A stretch of DNA of 64,000 nt from Drosophila miranda (lineage: Eukaryota; Arthropoda; Insecta; Diptera; Drosophilidae), in assembly GCF_003369915.1 (NCBI RefSeq), contig NW_022881614.1, forward strand, positions 6,283,001-6,347,000. The letters run 5' to 3'. Under the pieces are notes generated by a model. The model was not told the origin of the DNA and searched no databases. It saw nothing but the letters and a program-made list of their open reading frames with translations. Shown here one piece after another: positions 1 through 10,672 of this stretch (position 1 is the stretch's first letter; each line of letters begins with the position of its first letter). The translations under genes were made by a program, and so were the position numbers.

Positions 1-636
1 GATCGTTTATAAGTGATTGACATGTTATTGGATATTAGTTAAGTATATTTAAAGTTTGTAAACATGCGTTGTGTTGAGGAGGAGTGTTCAAAGTGACCGC
101 CACGATAATTAGATATTGATCTCTAACAACACTGCGCATGTGCCCTGCTGCATATCGATGTTCTCATATCGATGTTCTCATATCGATATTCTTCTTTCGG
201 CGTCTGTCCCTTGCGTATGTTACTCGGAAGCACATATAATTCTGTATACTGATCTTCTGCTGTCTTACAAATAAAATAACTTTAACAGTACCGAACTAAC
301 CACTTTCACTATTGAAATAGGACTAAGGGTTTCCTTTTTAAATGGTATCTTTTTAGGCCCCCAAACACCTTCTTAATCTTTTATATCCAAAACAAACAGT
401 ATCTGCTCACAAACCTGTTTCAAACGATTCCTACTGGGTCAATCTAATAATATGAGGGAAAGGTTACAACCTCTATTCTACCTTAAATCCACTTATTCTT
501 TTTGTGTAATCCTCACTTGGAAGAAACCTGTTTCAAACGAATCCTATGATTCTCTTGTAATAAGAGGAAGTGAAATTCAACCAATCAAAAGTAAAACAGC
601 AAACATTTAAAATAAATAGTGGTTAAATGTGTTATA
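1..636. other. AT-rich intergenic DNA with a 14-bp tandem repeat
   Basis: No coding region is supported here. A 14-bp unit (CATATCGATGTTCT) is repeated three times at 151-192, the third copy with one change. A 16-bp phrase (ACCTGTTTCAAACGAT, with one variant) occurs near 412 and again near 525. The part around 72-290 looks faintly like a short LTR (TG...CA ends and a late AATAAA) but has no target duplication that I can see. Confidence 0.5.
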
Positions 637-642
637 TTTATT
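637..642 (-). other. Putative poly(A) signal of the small acidic-protein gene
   Basis: The minus strand reads AATAAA here, about 75 bases beyond the stop codon of the 117-residue reading frame at 716-1069. Spacing and orientation fit a cleavage/polyadenylation signal for that gene. The surroundings are very AT-rich, so a chance match is possible. Confidence 0.4.
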
Positions 643-715
643 ATATACATATGTATATATTATTTTTAGAAAAATACATAAAATATTCTTATTATATAAA
701 TATGAATTCGTATTA

Positions 716-1069
716 TTAAAATTTCGCCTCAGCTAATTTTACCGCAGCAATTAGGTCATCATCATCTTCATCCCGAAGTAGTTCCTGGAGTTGAGATCTT
801 TTATCATCATCCTGATTATCTACTAAATCGAAAATGTTGTCATCATCCGGGAAAATGTATGATGGATTATCATTATTAGGCGTTGCATTCCTTGGGTCAT
901 CGTCGTCATCATCCCATTTAATGTCACTTAACCAGGTCAAGTGGCTCTCGAGATAGGTTTGGGTCTTAATCCCAAAAATCAAGGACAGGTCTACGGAGCT
1001 CGGCTGAGAGTCCAGATTTATGGTGGATTCCGGTTGGGAATCGATAAAAATGATTTCGAGGTCATCCAT
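716..1069 (-). CDS. Small acidic protein of unknown function (117 aa)
   Basis: I do not recognise this protein. The reading frame is 117 residues, starts with ATG at 1069 and is strongly acidic. Aspartate runs lie at about residues 53-58 and 100-104, and there is another D-rich patch near 75-90. The C-terminus is basic/alanine-rich (VKLAEAKF). There is no signal peptide, membrane segment or cysteine pair, so a soluble cytosolic or nuclear protein is likely. A TATA box lies about 52 bases upstream of the start, and a poly(A) signal follows about 75 bases after the stop. Together these make a compact intronless gene plausible. Its whole upstream region is present again in inverted orientation at 1891-2263. 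Low complexity could also make this a chance open frame, so function and expression are unproven. Confidence 0.5.
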   Translation of the reverse strand: MDDLEIIFIDSQPESTINLDSQPSSVDLSLIFGIKTQTYLESHLTWLSDIKWDDDDDDPRNATPNNDNPSYIFPDDDNIFDLVDNQDDDKRSQLQELLRDEDDDDLIAAVKLAEAKF

Positions 1070-1111
1070 CGTTGTTGAAAGATTACTAGTTTATGTACTA
1101 GCTGTTAGCTG

Positions 1112-1484
1112 TGAGTAGTTATTATATAGGCACTTTGCTATGGGACAGTGTTAGGTACACAAAGGAGGAATATAAATTATAGAGAAAGTAGAAAGGTTCA
1201 AGGGCATCGAAACCGTTTTTCAGGAAACACTTAAAAAATACCTCTAAGCTATCACATTAGATTCATTGCAAAGGGAGGACCTACCTGTTTGAGGGTTGTT
1301 TGAATCGCAACAGGGGACCAATCGTAAAAACAGGTTCATTGACAGTAAGAGGGAGGAGAGAAAATATAAATGAGCGAAGGATCGATTTGAGAGGATTTTA
1401 CATGGTTGAGAAGGAGGTTTGAGATCGAAAATAGTTCACATTATCACCGATAGGTGGCGCCACCAAGTAGTAAGGATAAGGGAC
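1112..1484 (-). repeat. Inverted-repeat arm 1 (373 bp)
   Basis: This segment is the reverse complement of 1891-2263 along its whole 373 bp, with only a handful of mismatches that I can see (for example near the ATAGTTCAC/TAACTTCGA region). It includes the promoter region of the acidic-protein gene. No transposon protein is encoded, and there are no obvious target duplications at the outer ends, so it is better read as an inverted duplication of host DNA than as a foldback transposon. Confidence 0.9.
1121..1128 (-). promoter_or_regulatory. TATA box upstream of the acidic-protein gene
   Basis: The minus strand reads CCTATATAATAAC, a good TATA match. It is placed so that a start site about 30 bases downstream would fall near 1093, leaving a 5' leader of about 25 bases before the ATG at 1069. 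The box lies just inside the outer end of inverted-repeat arm 1, so the same box is present in arm 2 (near 2248-2255, plus strand) and in the third partial arm (near 7054-7061, plus strand). Confidence 0.45.
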
Positions 1485-1890
1485 GGCCGTATATTTACTA
1501 TAAGTAGCTTTAATTAATTTTTATGTCTTCCTATTATAATTTTATTCTTTGTGTGCTCCTGTATATATCTCCATTAATTTGTGTTCTCTTACCATTCAAC
1601 CCTCTATACGGACATCTAGAAACCCAGTTTTCCAACCTATGTTTTTCTATAGGATGTAAATTTCAGAAACTTCACACATTTGTTTTCTCAATTCAATGTT
1701 TATAAAATATCCTATAAGTATTTATTTAACTTGACCAGTTAATAACATAGCAGTATTTATTTAACATGATCACGTAATAACATAGCAATATGATGCACAC
1801 TTACATTCAACATGTTGCCAAGCTGAACATGCTTAAGCACATGCTGCTGCAACATGTTGCCAATTTGGTAATTCAGTATAAAATGCGAGC
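1485..1890. other. Loop between the inverted-repeat arms
   Basis: This 406-bp AT-rich spacer has no supported gene. It contains a 35-bp direct repeat (about 1717-1788; each copy ends in TAATAACATAGCA) and a 14-bp phrase, CAACATGTTGCCAA, present twice (about 1808 and 1850). If transcribed through, it would form the terminal loop of a long hairpin. Confidence 0.6.
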
Positions 1891-2263
1891 GTCCCGTATC
1901 CTTACTACTTGGTGGCACCACCTATCGGTGATAATGTGAACTAACTTCGATCTCAAACCTCCTTCTCAACCATGTAAAATCCTCTCAAATCAATCCTTCG
2001 CTCATTCATATTTTCTCTCCTCCCTCTTACTGTCAATGAACCTGTTTTTACGATTGGTCCCCTGTTGCGATTCAAACAACCCTCAAACAGGTAGGTCCTC
2101 CCTTTGCAATGAATCTAATGTGATAGCTTAGAGGTATTTTTTAAGTGTTTCCTGAAAAACGGTTTCGATGCCCTTGAACCTTTCTACTTTCTCTATAATT
2201 TATATTCCTCCTTTGTGTACCTAACACTGTCCCATAGCAAAGTGCCTATATAATAACTACTCA
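1891..2263 (+). repeat. Inverted-repeat arm 2 (373 bp)
   Basis: This is the inverted copy of 1112-1484, the same length and nearly identical. The copy stops just past the TATA-box region (CCTATATAATAACTACTCA), before the acidic-protein gene's transcribed part. This arm therefore carries a plus-strand TATA box with no coding sequence behind it. The first ~26 bp lie outside the 4.8-kb tandem duplication; the rest (from about 1917) recurs at 6723-7069. Confidence 0.9.
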
Positions 2264-3209
2264 TATTCATTGGAAAAACATATACATATATACATATACA
2301 GTTGATATATGCAGTAAATATAATTATAAAATTTAGGCCTTTCATTCACTAATCCAATCACTCATCAGATAGCCACTGCGTTAATTAATTATTTCATTTC
2401 GACAAGCAGGTTGCTTTCTCCTTCCATAAGTGTGTGTTTTGCTTTATTGTATTTAATCTGCTGCCACACGCCCCACTAGCAGACTGACAGCGTAATTAAT
2501 TCAATGAAACGTAATGGGCCGGGGAGGACAACAAAGATTTTGGCCGGGAAAAAATCTAGCAAAGGCTAGAGTGAAAATTGTGTGCGCATGTAAGTATGCA
2601 ACGATTTATTTCGTTCATGTTCGCAGACAGTCTGACGGAAGGCCAAGTCGTTGAGTGGCAGGCAGGGAGAGTGTGGGAGAGAGAGAGCATGAAGGCCTGG
2701 ATGGCACATCTCTCTATTGACCATGCTGTGGCACCGAAAGTGCGCTCAAATACTGCTGACTGGAAGGAGGTTCGAATATACATATGTATGTATATACGTA
2801 TGAAACCACTTTCAATCTGACAACTTATCCAAATATCAGCTGTTCAGCGCTGCCAACCAGCTTTTGCAAGAGCTCATGCACAAAAACCGAATTCGTTGAT
2901 TGAATAAATCAAATTGGATACCTAATATTGCACTTGCCCTTGGCCTTCCCATCCATCCCCTATAGGGTTTAAACATTAAGCCAACCACAGGACAAGCTGC
3001 GGGGGAGTGGGGCCAGATCCTGAGTGTGTCTAGAAAACCAAAACAACTTGTCGGCATCATTCTCTTTGGTCCTGTCAGCATGTCCTAGTGCGCAGGCCAT
3101 GCAAAGTAATTCATTAACATTTAACTTGAATGACACACGAGTCGGGGGAAGACTATGGAGATGGAGCTGAGAGTCCTGAGACTTAGCTCGCAGTGAGGGC
3201 TGAAATTTG
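2264..3209. other. Intergenic DNA of duplication unit 1
   Basis: I see no gene here. The stretch holds ordinary AT-rich Drosophila-like spacer with short ATAC/TATG runs. It is repeated at 7070-8015. Short open frames on either strand show no recognisable domain. Confidence 0.5.
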
Positions 3210-3353
3210 TATACCCGATACTCAAAATGAGTATTGGGGTATATTAGATTTGTGGTAAAAGTGGATGTGTGTAACGTCCAGAAGGAATCGTTTCCGACCC
3301 CATAAAGTATATATATTCTTGATCAGCATCAATAGCCGAGTCGATTGAGCCCT

Positions 3354-3388
<35 letters not shown>

Positions 3389-4530
3389 CGTCTGTCCGTC
3401 TGTCCGTCCGTCCGTCTGTCCGTCCCCTTTAGCGCCTAGTGCTCAAATACTATAAGAGCTAGAGCAACGACGTTTTATATCAGGACTTCTGTGATATGTC
3501 ACTGCTACAACGAGGGGGAACGTTGTGAGTTGCTGCGGACACCGCAACTCTACAGTTATACCCGATACTTAGTCAGTATGCTCTCCTCCGGCAGACGCCG
3601 CTAATATTAAACGACACGACAAAGAGTGCGTGCGAGAGAGACAGAAAATCAGTCTGAGCGTGACGTCGGGCGCTGCGTAGCCAGTGCAAATTGATTTGTT
3701 CCGTTTGGCTATAAAAATTATCTGATCTGGTCCAGATTCAGCAATCTGATAGATATGGTCGTTATCTATGATTCTGCACTTCCGCCCCCACAAAGGACGA
3801 AAATCTGTGGCATCCACATTTTTAAAGATACGATAAAACCAAAAACGCAGAATCGTAGAGGATGTCTATATGTTCTAGAGTGTAAAATCTCAACCAGATT
3901 GTATAATTATTATAGCCAGAATCAAGAAAACAATTTCATTCTTTCTCGATCTGTCTCTCTCTAACACACAGGTTTCATGGTCGGTTTTGCCAATTGCAAA
4001 ATATGAGTTCAAGGATCTCAGAACCTATAAGAGCCAGAGCAACCAAATTTGGTATCCACACTTCTGTGATATCGGACCTTGACCGTTTTGTGTCCAATTT
4101 TCGCCACACCCCAAACCGCCCCTGCAAAGGACGAAAATCTGGGGCATCCACAAATCTCAGAGACTATTAAGGCTAGAGTAACCAAATTTGGTATCCGCAC
4201 TTCTGTTAGATCTCACTATAAAACGTTTATCTCAGAATTTCGCCCCACCCCCTTCCGCCCCCACAAAGAACAAAAATCTGTTGCATCCACAATATTGCAC
4301 ATTCGAGAAAACTAAAAACGCAGAATCATAGATAATGACCATATCTATCAGATTGCTGAATCTGGATCAGATCGGATCATTTTTGTAGCCAAAAGCAAGA
4401 AATCAATTAGCAGTGGCTACGCAGCGCCCGACGTCACGCTCAGACTGATTTTCTGTCTCTCTCGCACGCACTCTTTGTCGTGTCGTTTAATATTAGCGGC
4501 GTCTGCAGCAACTCACAACGTTCCCCTCGT
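3210..4530 (-). mobile_element. DINE-1/INE-1 (ISY/SGM-type) Helitron-like element, copy A
   Basis: On the minus strand the element runs from ACGAGGGGAACGTTGTGAG (4530) to ...ATCGGGTATA (3210). It has the family hallmarks: a run ending TATATACTTTATGGGGTCGG, the GACAGACGG-type microsatellite (here seen as TCTG/TCCG at about 3353-3425), and repeated phrases about a gene-free 'ATTTTCGTCCTTTG' block. It encodes no protein. A second DINE-1 fragment in opposite orientation sits inside it. Since both duplication units carry it, the insertion predates the duplication. The family assignment is from memory of DINE-1 sequences. Confidence 0.85.
3510..3776 (+). mobile_element. Nested 5' fragment of a second DINE-1
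   Basis: A plus-oriented DINE-1 5' end (ACGAGGGGGAACGTTGTGAG...) interrupts minus-oriented copy A. It replaces about 25 bp of the host element, because the flanking DINE-1 sequence resumes at CACTTCCGCCCCCACAAAGG after the gap. Only about 267 bp of the 5' region is present, with no 3' terminus. Confidence 0.8.
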
Positions 4531-5841
4531 TTCTGTTTGTTTCTGTGGAAAGCACGTATTCCGGGGCACGAAGATGAAAGCTTGGAGGCACGCATACGAT
4601 TTGTTTATACAGTTCTAATGCATAATGGCATCGGATTTGCTGGCTAAGGATCCCCACGCACCTACACAGACGGAGTGCGAGTGAGATTATTTCGTTGTTA
4701 ATTTAATAAGAGGAAACGCGACAACAGGTGCTGCTCCACAGAGCCAGGGCCTCCCTTGTTGGCCAAATGAAGTCACGTAGCAGACATAAATCAATTGCTA
4801 TGAGCAGGCATTTGTGCCGTTCCAATTGCACGACTGCAGACGCTGTGCGGCCGACCTCATAGCTGACGGTGAGGTAGGATCGATGGCAGAACTTTTGGGC
4901 CTGGACTGCTACTCCTGTGAGGGCTGACTAGCGACAGCTGGTAACTCGTAAATTGAGCATAAGCAATGAAAGTGTAACGAGTCTTAATTTGTTTACCAAG
5001 GGCCATGCCACCCGTCCTGGATATCCACAATATGCCTGAATGATGCCAAATCAAATACCCAACTGGGACTAATACTTCCCCAGGAAATGTGTGTCCGGAC
5101 TGCTTAAAGGGAAAAGTTAAATTTAAGTTTTCGAAATGATTGATCGATTTCTAAGAACTCTTCCAATTCGCCAGTGAGGTTTGTCTTTCGTTACGTTGGA
5201 AGCGAACCTACGCATTGAATTCGGTTTGATTTCCTCATTCCGATTAAAAGGAGAATACACAAAGCTAACATACAAGCTGCTGATTTATCTGATTAGAGGC
5301 ATTCTTGGAAAATTCGCATCTCGCTGGAGATTCTCCAATGAACAGAATTTTAATTATTTCCAGGAAGTCCCATAAGTTTGGCATCTACTCCGTCGAACAC
5401 CATTGAGTCTGTCATTTTCGTTTTAAAGCACTGTTACTCTATTTAAATAACAATCAGGCAATCTATTTGGTTAAAGATCCGAAGAATTGGAAGCGAAATC
5501 AGCTCAAAACGATAGATATTGGATATAGACTCCACCGTCAACGCCGGGCATGAATCGTTCCCTTCTGCACATTTCCGCTGAATTGACAAATTGGACACAA
5601 TTTCAATGAAGAATCCCTAAAAAAACAGAGCACTGCGGGACAACGACATACCCACACCTTCTATATTCTCTAATCCCCTTTGACAGATGACAGCGTTGAG
5701 TACCCCACGGGGCAGGCCGTTCAACTCAAACAAGGATTTGCAGGGAGCATTTTATCTTTAAACTTGTTGCTGTATTTGGTTTACACACAATGCAGAGTTG
5801 CGCACAATGAAGGTGGCGGCGTGTCCTGTGTCGCCGGCAGG
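4531..5841. other. Intergenic DNA downstream of G12-like copy 1
   Basis: I see no supported gene in these 1.3 kb (repeated at 9362-10672). Short open frames on both strands lack recognisable domains and shadow one another. The sequence looks like normal single-copy Drosophila spacer and probably includes the 3' UTR of the G12-like gene at its right end. Confidence 0.45.
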
Positions 5842-6647
5842 TCACCAGGTGAGAATGTTTATCATGGCGCGCAGCAGCTCGAGAATGTCCCATCCGTTGC
5901 GACGCAGGATATTCAATGCACTGGCCACATCGTGTTTCTTCTGCAAATTAAGACAGATATAGATTAGCGTGGATTACAGTCGTAGGAGGAATTTCGAAAA
6001 ACCCACAATATTGGCGCGGAGAGTGGCCTGGAACTCTGTCGACGTGAACGTGCGGGAAAACAGGGCAAAGTTCGAGTTCTTGGACTGGGCATCCACGGAG
6101 TACCCATGCACATCACTCTTGGGCATGAGGGCCAGCAGGTCGGCGATGAAGCTGTGATTCTTCATCTTGACCTTACTGCAGTCGCAGCTCTTTTCGACCT
6201 GGGGCACACGCAGCGCGATGCACGCAAAGATGTCCAGGATAAGCTCGATATGTCTGTGGTGTCTACGCCGGCAATCTGCAGCTCCTCTAGTGCCGTTCGA
6301 TAGGCCTCGCTCTCCTGCAGCAGCAGGGCCACCTCCTCGAACCCGGGGGTGTTGAAGAAGCGTATGGCCTTACGGAACTTGGCGTCGCACTGAGAGTGCG
6401 TATCGATCAGGGCCACTAGAGCCTCGTGGTCGATCAGGCCGAGCACATCCTGGAAGGAAGCGCAAAGGCCATCGTCCTGCCCATCCTTGTCAGCGTTGAG
6501 GTCCGGTCCGCTATTGGAACCATTTCCTCCATCTGGGGGACAATATTCTGAGTCATTTCTGGCGTTGGACTGTGCGAACGTGTGGCAAGCAAACACCGCC
6601 AGCACGACGCAGAATAAGGTCAGCGTCTTCATTTTCATAATCATCAT
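5842..6647 (-). pseudogene. G12-like insect allergen-repeat protein, copy 1 (frameshifted)
   Basis: This is a two-exon gene: exon 1 is 6647-6007 and exon 2 is 5940-5842. The 65-base intron has a GTGGGT donor and a TTTGCAG acceptor, phase 0. The product starts with a signal peptide (LTLFCVVLAVFACHTFA) and an acidic Asp/Asn/Gly-rich linker. Two insect-allergen-related (G12) helical repeats follow; the first contains FNTPGFEEVALLLQESEAY and ends at AGVDTTD. Family members are secreted midgut/microvillar proteins of unclear function. Just after AGVDTTD (near 6250) the frame shifts by one base. The next frame encodes the expected continuation (ELILDIFACIALRVPQ) and the second repeat, and exon 2 ends RAMINILTW-stop. 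Read straight, the protein ends early after an unrelated basic tail. The same lesion is in copy 2. Confidence 0.8.
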
Positions 6648-6701
6648 CTACCTGGCAGAGATTCGCGTTGATTTTGGCTCTGAACTGTAGCTAGCCACTC
6701 G

Positions 6702-6709
6702 CTTTTATA
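6702..6709 (-). promoter_or_regulatory. TATA box of G12-like copy 1
   Basis: The minus strand reads GGCTATAAAAGCG, a strong TATA box about 55 bases before the first ATG (6647). A plausible initiator (AGTTCAGAG) lies about 30 bases downstream. Only about ten bases upstream of this box belong to the native promoter; beyond them lies the duplication junction. Confidence 0.65.
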
Positions 6710-6722
6710 GCCACTTATAGCC

Positions 6723-7069
6723 ACCACCTATCGGTGATAATGTGAACTAACTTCGATCTCAAACCTCCTTCTCAACCATGTAAAATCCTCTCAAATCGAT
6801 CCTTCGCTCATTTATATTTTCTCTCCTCCATCTTACTGTCAATGAACCTGTTTTTACGATTTGTCCCGTGTTGCGATTCAAACAACCCTCAAACAGGTAG
6901 GTCATCCCTTTGCAATGAATCTAATGTGATAGCTTAGAGGTATTTTTTAAGTGTTTCCTGAAAAACGGTTTCGATGCCCTTGAACCTTTCTACTTTCTCT
7001 ATAATTTATATTCCTCCTTTGTGTACCTAACACTGTCCCATAGCAAAGTGCCTATATAATAACTACTCA
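6723..7069 (+). repeat. Third, partial copy of the inverted-repeat arm
   Basis: Matches 1917-2263 and therefore, inverted, 1112-1458. It came along as the left end of duplication unit 2. It again includes the CCTATATAATAAC TATA-like box in plus orientation, pointing away from G12-like copy 1. Relative to arm 1 it is also inverted, with about 5.2 kb between them. Confidence 0.9.
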
Positions 7070-8015
7070 TATTCATTGGAAAAACATATACATATATACA
7101 TATACAGTTGATATATGCAGTAAATATAATTATAAAATTTAGGCCTTTCATTCACTAATCCAATCACTCATCAGATAGCCACTGCGTTAATTAATTATTT
7201 CATTTCGACAAGCAGGTTGCTTTCTCCTTCCATAAGTGTGTGTTTTGCTTTATTGTATTTAATCTGCTGCCACACGCCCCACTAGCAGACTGACAGCGTA
7301 ATTAATTCAATGAAACGTAATGGGCCGGGGAGGACAACAAAGATTTTGGCCGGGAAAAAATCTAGCAAAGGCTAGAGTGAAAATTGTGTGCGCATGTAAG
7401 TATGCAACGATTTATTTCGTTCATGTTCGCAGACAGTCTGACGGAAGGCCAAGTCGTTGAGTGGCAGGCAGGGAGAGTGTGGGAGAGAGAGAGCATGAAG
7501 GCCTGAATGGCACATCTCTCTATTGACCATGCTGTGGCACTGAAAGTGCGCTCAAATACTGCTGACTGGAAGGAGGCTCGAATATACATATGTATGTATA
7601 TACGTATGAAACCACTTTCAATCTGACAACTTATCCAAATATCAGCTGTTCAGCGCTGCCAACCAGCTTTTGCAAGAGCTCATGCACAAAAACCGAATTC
7701 GTTGATTGAATAAATCAAATTGGATACCTAATATTGCACTTGCCCTTGGCCTTCCCATCCATCCCCTATAGGGTTTAAACATTAAGCCAACCACAGGACA
7801 AGCTGCGGGGGGGTGGGGCCAGATCCTGAGTGTGTCTAGAAAACCAAAACAACTTGTAGGCATCATTCTCTTTGGTCCTGTCAGCATGTCCTAGTGCGCA
7901 GGCCATGCAAAGTAATTCATTAACATTTAACTTGAATGACACACGAGTCGGGGGAAGACTATGGAGATGGAGCTGAGAGTCCTGAGACTTAGCTCGCAGT
8001 GAGGGCTGAAATTTG
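7070..8015. other. Intergenic DNA of duplication unit 2
   Basis: Copy of 2264-3209 with a few substitutions; I see no gene in it. Confidence 0.5.
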
Positions 8016-8158
8016 TATACCCGATACTCAAAATGAGTATTGGGGGATATTAGATTTGTGGTAAAAGGGGATGTGTGTAACGTGCAGAAGGAATCGTTTC
8101 CGACCCCATAAAGTATATATATTCTTGATCAGCATCAATAGCCGAGTCGATTGAGCCC

Positions 8159-8209
<51 letters not shown>

Positions 8210-9361
8210 CCGTCTGTACGTCTGTCCGTCTGTCCGTCCGTCCGTCTGTCCGTCCCCTTTAGCGCCTAGTGCTCAAATACTATAAGAGCTAGAGCAACGA
8301 CGTTTTATATCAGGACTTCTGTGATATGTCACTGCTACAACGAGGGGGAACGTTGTGAGTTGCTGCGGACACCGCAACTCTACAGTTATACCCGATACTT
8401 AGTCAGTATGCTCTCCTCCGGCAGACGCCGCTAATATTAAACGACACGACAGAGAGTGCGTGCGAGAGAGACAGAAAATCAGTCTGAGCGTGACGTCGGG
8501 CGCTGCGTAGCCAGTGCAAATTGATTTGTTCCGTTTGGCTATAAAAATTATCTGATCTGGTCCAGATTCAGCAATCTGATAGATATGGTCGTTATCTATG
8601 ATTCTGCACTTCCGCCCCCACAAAGGACGAAAATCTGTGGCATCCACATTTTTAAAGATACGATAAAACCAAAAACGCAGAATCGTAGAGGATGACTATA
8701 TGTTCTAGAGTGTAAAATCTCAACCAGATCGTATAATTATTATAGCCAGAATCAAGAAAACAATTTCATTCTTTCTCGATCTGTCTCTCTCTAACACACA
8801 GGTTTCATGGTCGGTTTTGCCAATTGCAAAATATGAGTTCAAGGATCTCAGAACCTATAAGAGCCAGAGCAACCAAATTTGGTATCCACACTTCTGTGAT
8901 ATCGGACCTTGACCGTTTTGTGTCCAATTTTCGCCACACCCCAAACCGCCCCTGCAAAGGACGAAAATCTGGGGCATCCACAAATCTCAGAGACTATTAA
9001 GGCTAGAGTAACCAAATTTGGTATTCGCACTTCTGTTAGATCTCACTATAAAACGTTTATCTCAGAATTTCGCCCCACCCCCTTCCGCCCCCACAAAGAA
9101 CGAAAATCTGTTGCATCCACAATATTGCACATTCGAGAAAACTAAAAACGCAGAATCATAGATAATGACCATATCTATCAGATTGCTGAATCTGGATCAG
9201 ATCGGATCATTTTTGTAGCCAAACGGAACAAATCAATTTGCAGTGGCTACGCAGCGCCCGACGTCACGCTCAGACTGATTTTCTGTCTCTCTCGCACGCA
9301 CTCTTTGTCGTGTCGTTTAATATTAGCGGCGTCTGCAGCAACTCACAACGTTCCCCCTCGT
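8016..9361 (-). mobile_element. DINE-1 (ISY/SGM-type) element, copy B
   Basis: Duplicate of copy A, located at the +4806 offset. The TCTG-type microsatellite at about 8158-8263 is 24 bp longer than in copy A, which accounts for the change of offset from 4806 to 4830 bp. The nested, oppositely oriented DINE-1 fragment is present too. It encodes nothing. Confidence 0.85.
8340..8606 (+). mobile_element. Nested DINE-1 5' fragment inside copy B
   Basis: Duplicate of the nested fragment at 3510-3776, with the same breakpoints. This confirms that the nesting happened before the tandem duplication. Confidence 0.8.
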
Positions 9362-10672
9362 TTCTGTTTGTTTCTGTGGAAAGCACGTATTCCGGGGCAC
9401 GAAGATGAAAGCTTGGAGGCACGCATACGATTTGTTTATACAGTTCTAATGCATAATGGCATCGGATTTGCTGGCTAAGGATCCCCACGCACCTACACAG
9501 ACGGAGTGCGAGTGAGATTGTTTCGTTGTTAATTTAATAAGAGGAAACGCGACAACAGGTGCTGCTCCACAGAGCCAGGGCCTCCCTTGTTGGCCAAATG
9601 AAGTCACGTAGCAGACATAAATCAATTGCTATGAGCAGGCATTTGTGCCGTTCCAATTGCACGACTGCAGACGCTGTGCGGCCGACCTCATAGCTGACGG
9701 TGAGGTAGGATCGATGGCAGAACTTTTGGGCCTGGACTGCTACTCCTGTGAGGGCTGACTAGCGACAGCTGGTAACTCGTAAATTGAGCATAAGCAATGA
9801 AAGTGTAACGAGTCTTAATTTGTTTACCAAGGGCCATGCCACCCGTCCTGGATATCCACAATATGCCTGAATGATGCCAAATCAAATACCCAACTGGGAC
9901 TAATACTTCCCCAGGAAATGTGTGTCCGGACTGCTTAAAGGGAAAAGTTAAATTTAAGTTTTCGAAATGATTGATCGATTTCTAAGAACTCTTCCAATTC
10001 GCCAGTGAGGTTTGTCTTTCGTTACGTTGGAAGCGAACCTACGCATTGAATTCGGTTTGATTTCCTCATTCCGATTAAAAGGAGAATACACAAAGCAAAC
10101 ATACAAGCTGCTGATTTATCTGATTAGAGGCATTCTTGGAAAATTCGCATCTCGCTGGAGATTCTCCAATGAACAGAATTTTAATTATTTCCAGGAAGTC
10201 CCATAAGTTTGGCATCTACTCCGTCGAACACCATTGAGTCTGTCATTTTCGTTTTAAAGCACTGTTACTCTATTTAAATAACAATCAGGCAATCTATTTG
10301 GTTAAAGATCCGAAGAATTGGAAGCGAAATCAGCTCAAAACGATAGATATTGGATATAGACTCCACCGTCAACGCCGGGCATGAATCGTTCCCTTCTGCA
10401 CATTTCCGCTGCATTGACAAATTGGACACAATTTCAATGAAGAATCCCTAAAAAAACAGAGCACTGCGGGACAACGACATACCCACACCTTCTATATTCT
10501 CTAATCCCCTTTGACAGATGACAGCGTTGAGTACCCCACGGGGCAGGCCGTTCAACTCAAACAAGGATTTGCAGGGAGCATTTTATCTTTAAACTTGTTG
10601 CTGTATTTGGTTTACACACAATGCAGAGTTGCGCACAATGAAGGTGGCGGCGTGTCCTGTGTCGCCGGCAGG
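9362..10672. other. Intergenic DNA downstream of G12-like copy 2
   Basis: Copy of 4531-5841 with scattered substitutions and no supported gene. Confidence 0.45.

Larger units (their letters stand above)
1917..6722. repeat. Tandem duplication, unit 1 (~4.8 kb)
   Basis: The segment recurs almost base for base at 6723-11553. The offset is 4806 bp in the left part. It changes to 4830/4831 bp after the TCTG microsatellite, which is longer in unit 2. The junction sits at about 6717-6723, where CACTTATAGCCACC joins the G12-gene promoter to the inside of an inverted-repeat arm. The unit contains most of arm 2, a DINE-1 element and one G12-like gene. Confidence 0.93.

Noticed and set aside
72..290. 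Possible solo LTR (TG...CA ends, AATAAA)
   Set aside because: No matching target duplication, no second copy in the window, and the ends fit many positions in AT-rich DNA.
3353..3425. (TCTG)n run as a possible CRISPR-like or independent satellite
   Set aside because: It is the ordinary microsatellite of DINE-1 elements and occurs at the same position in all copies.
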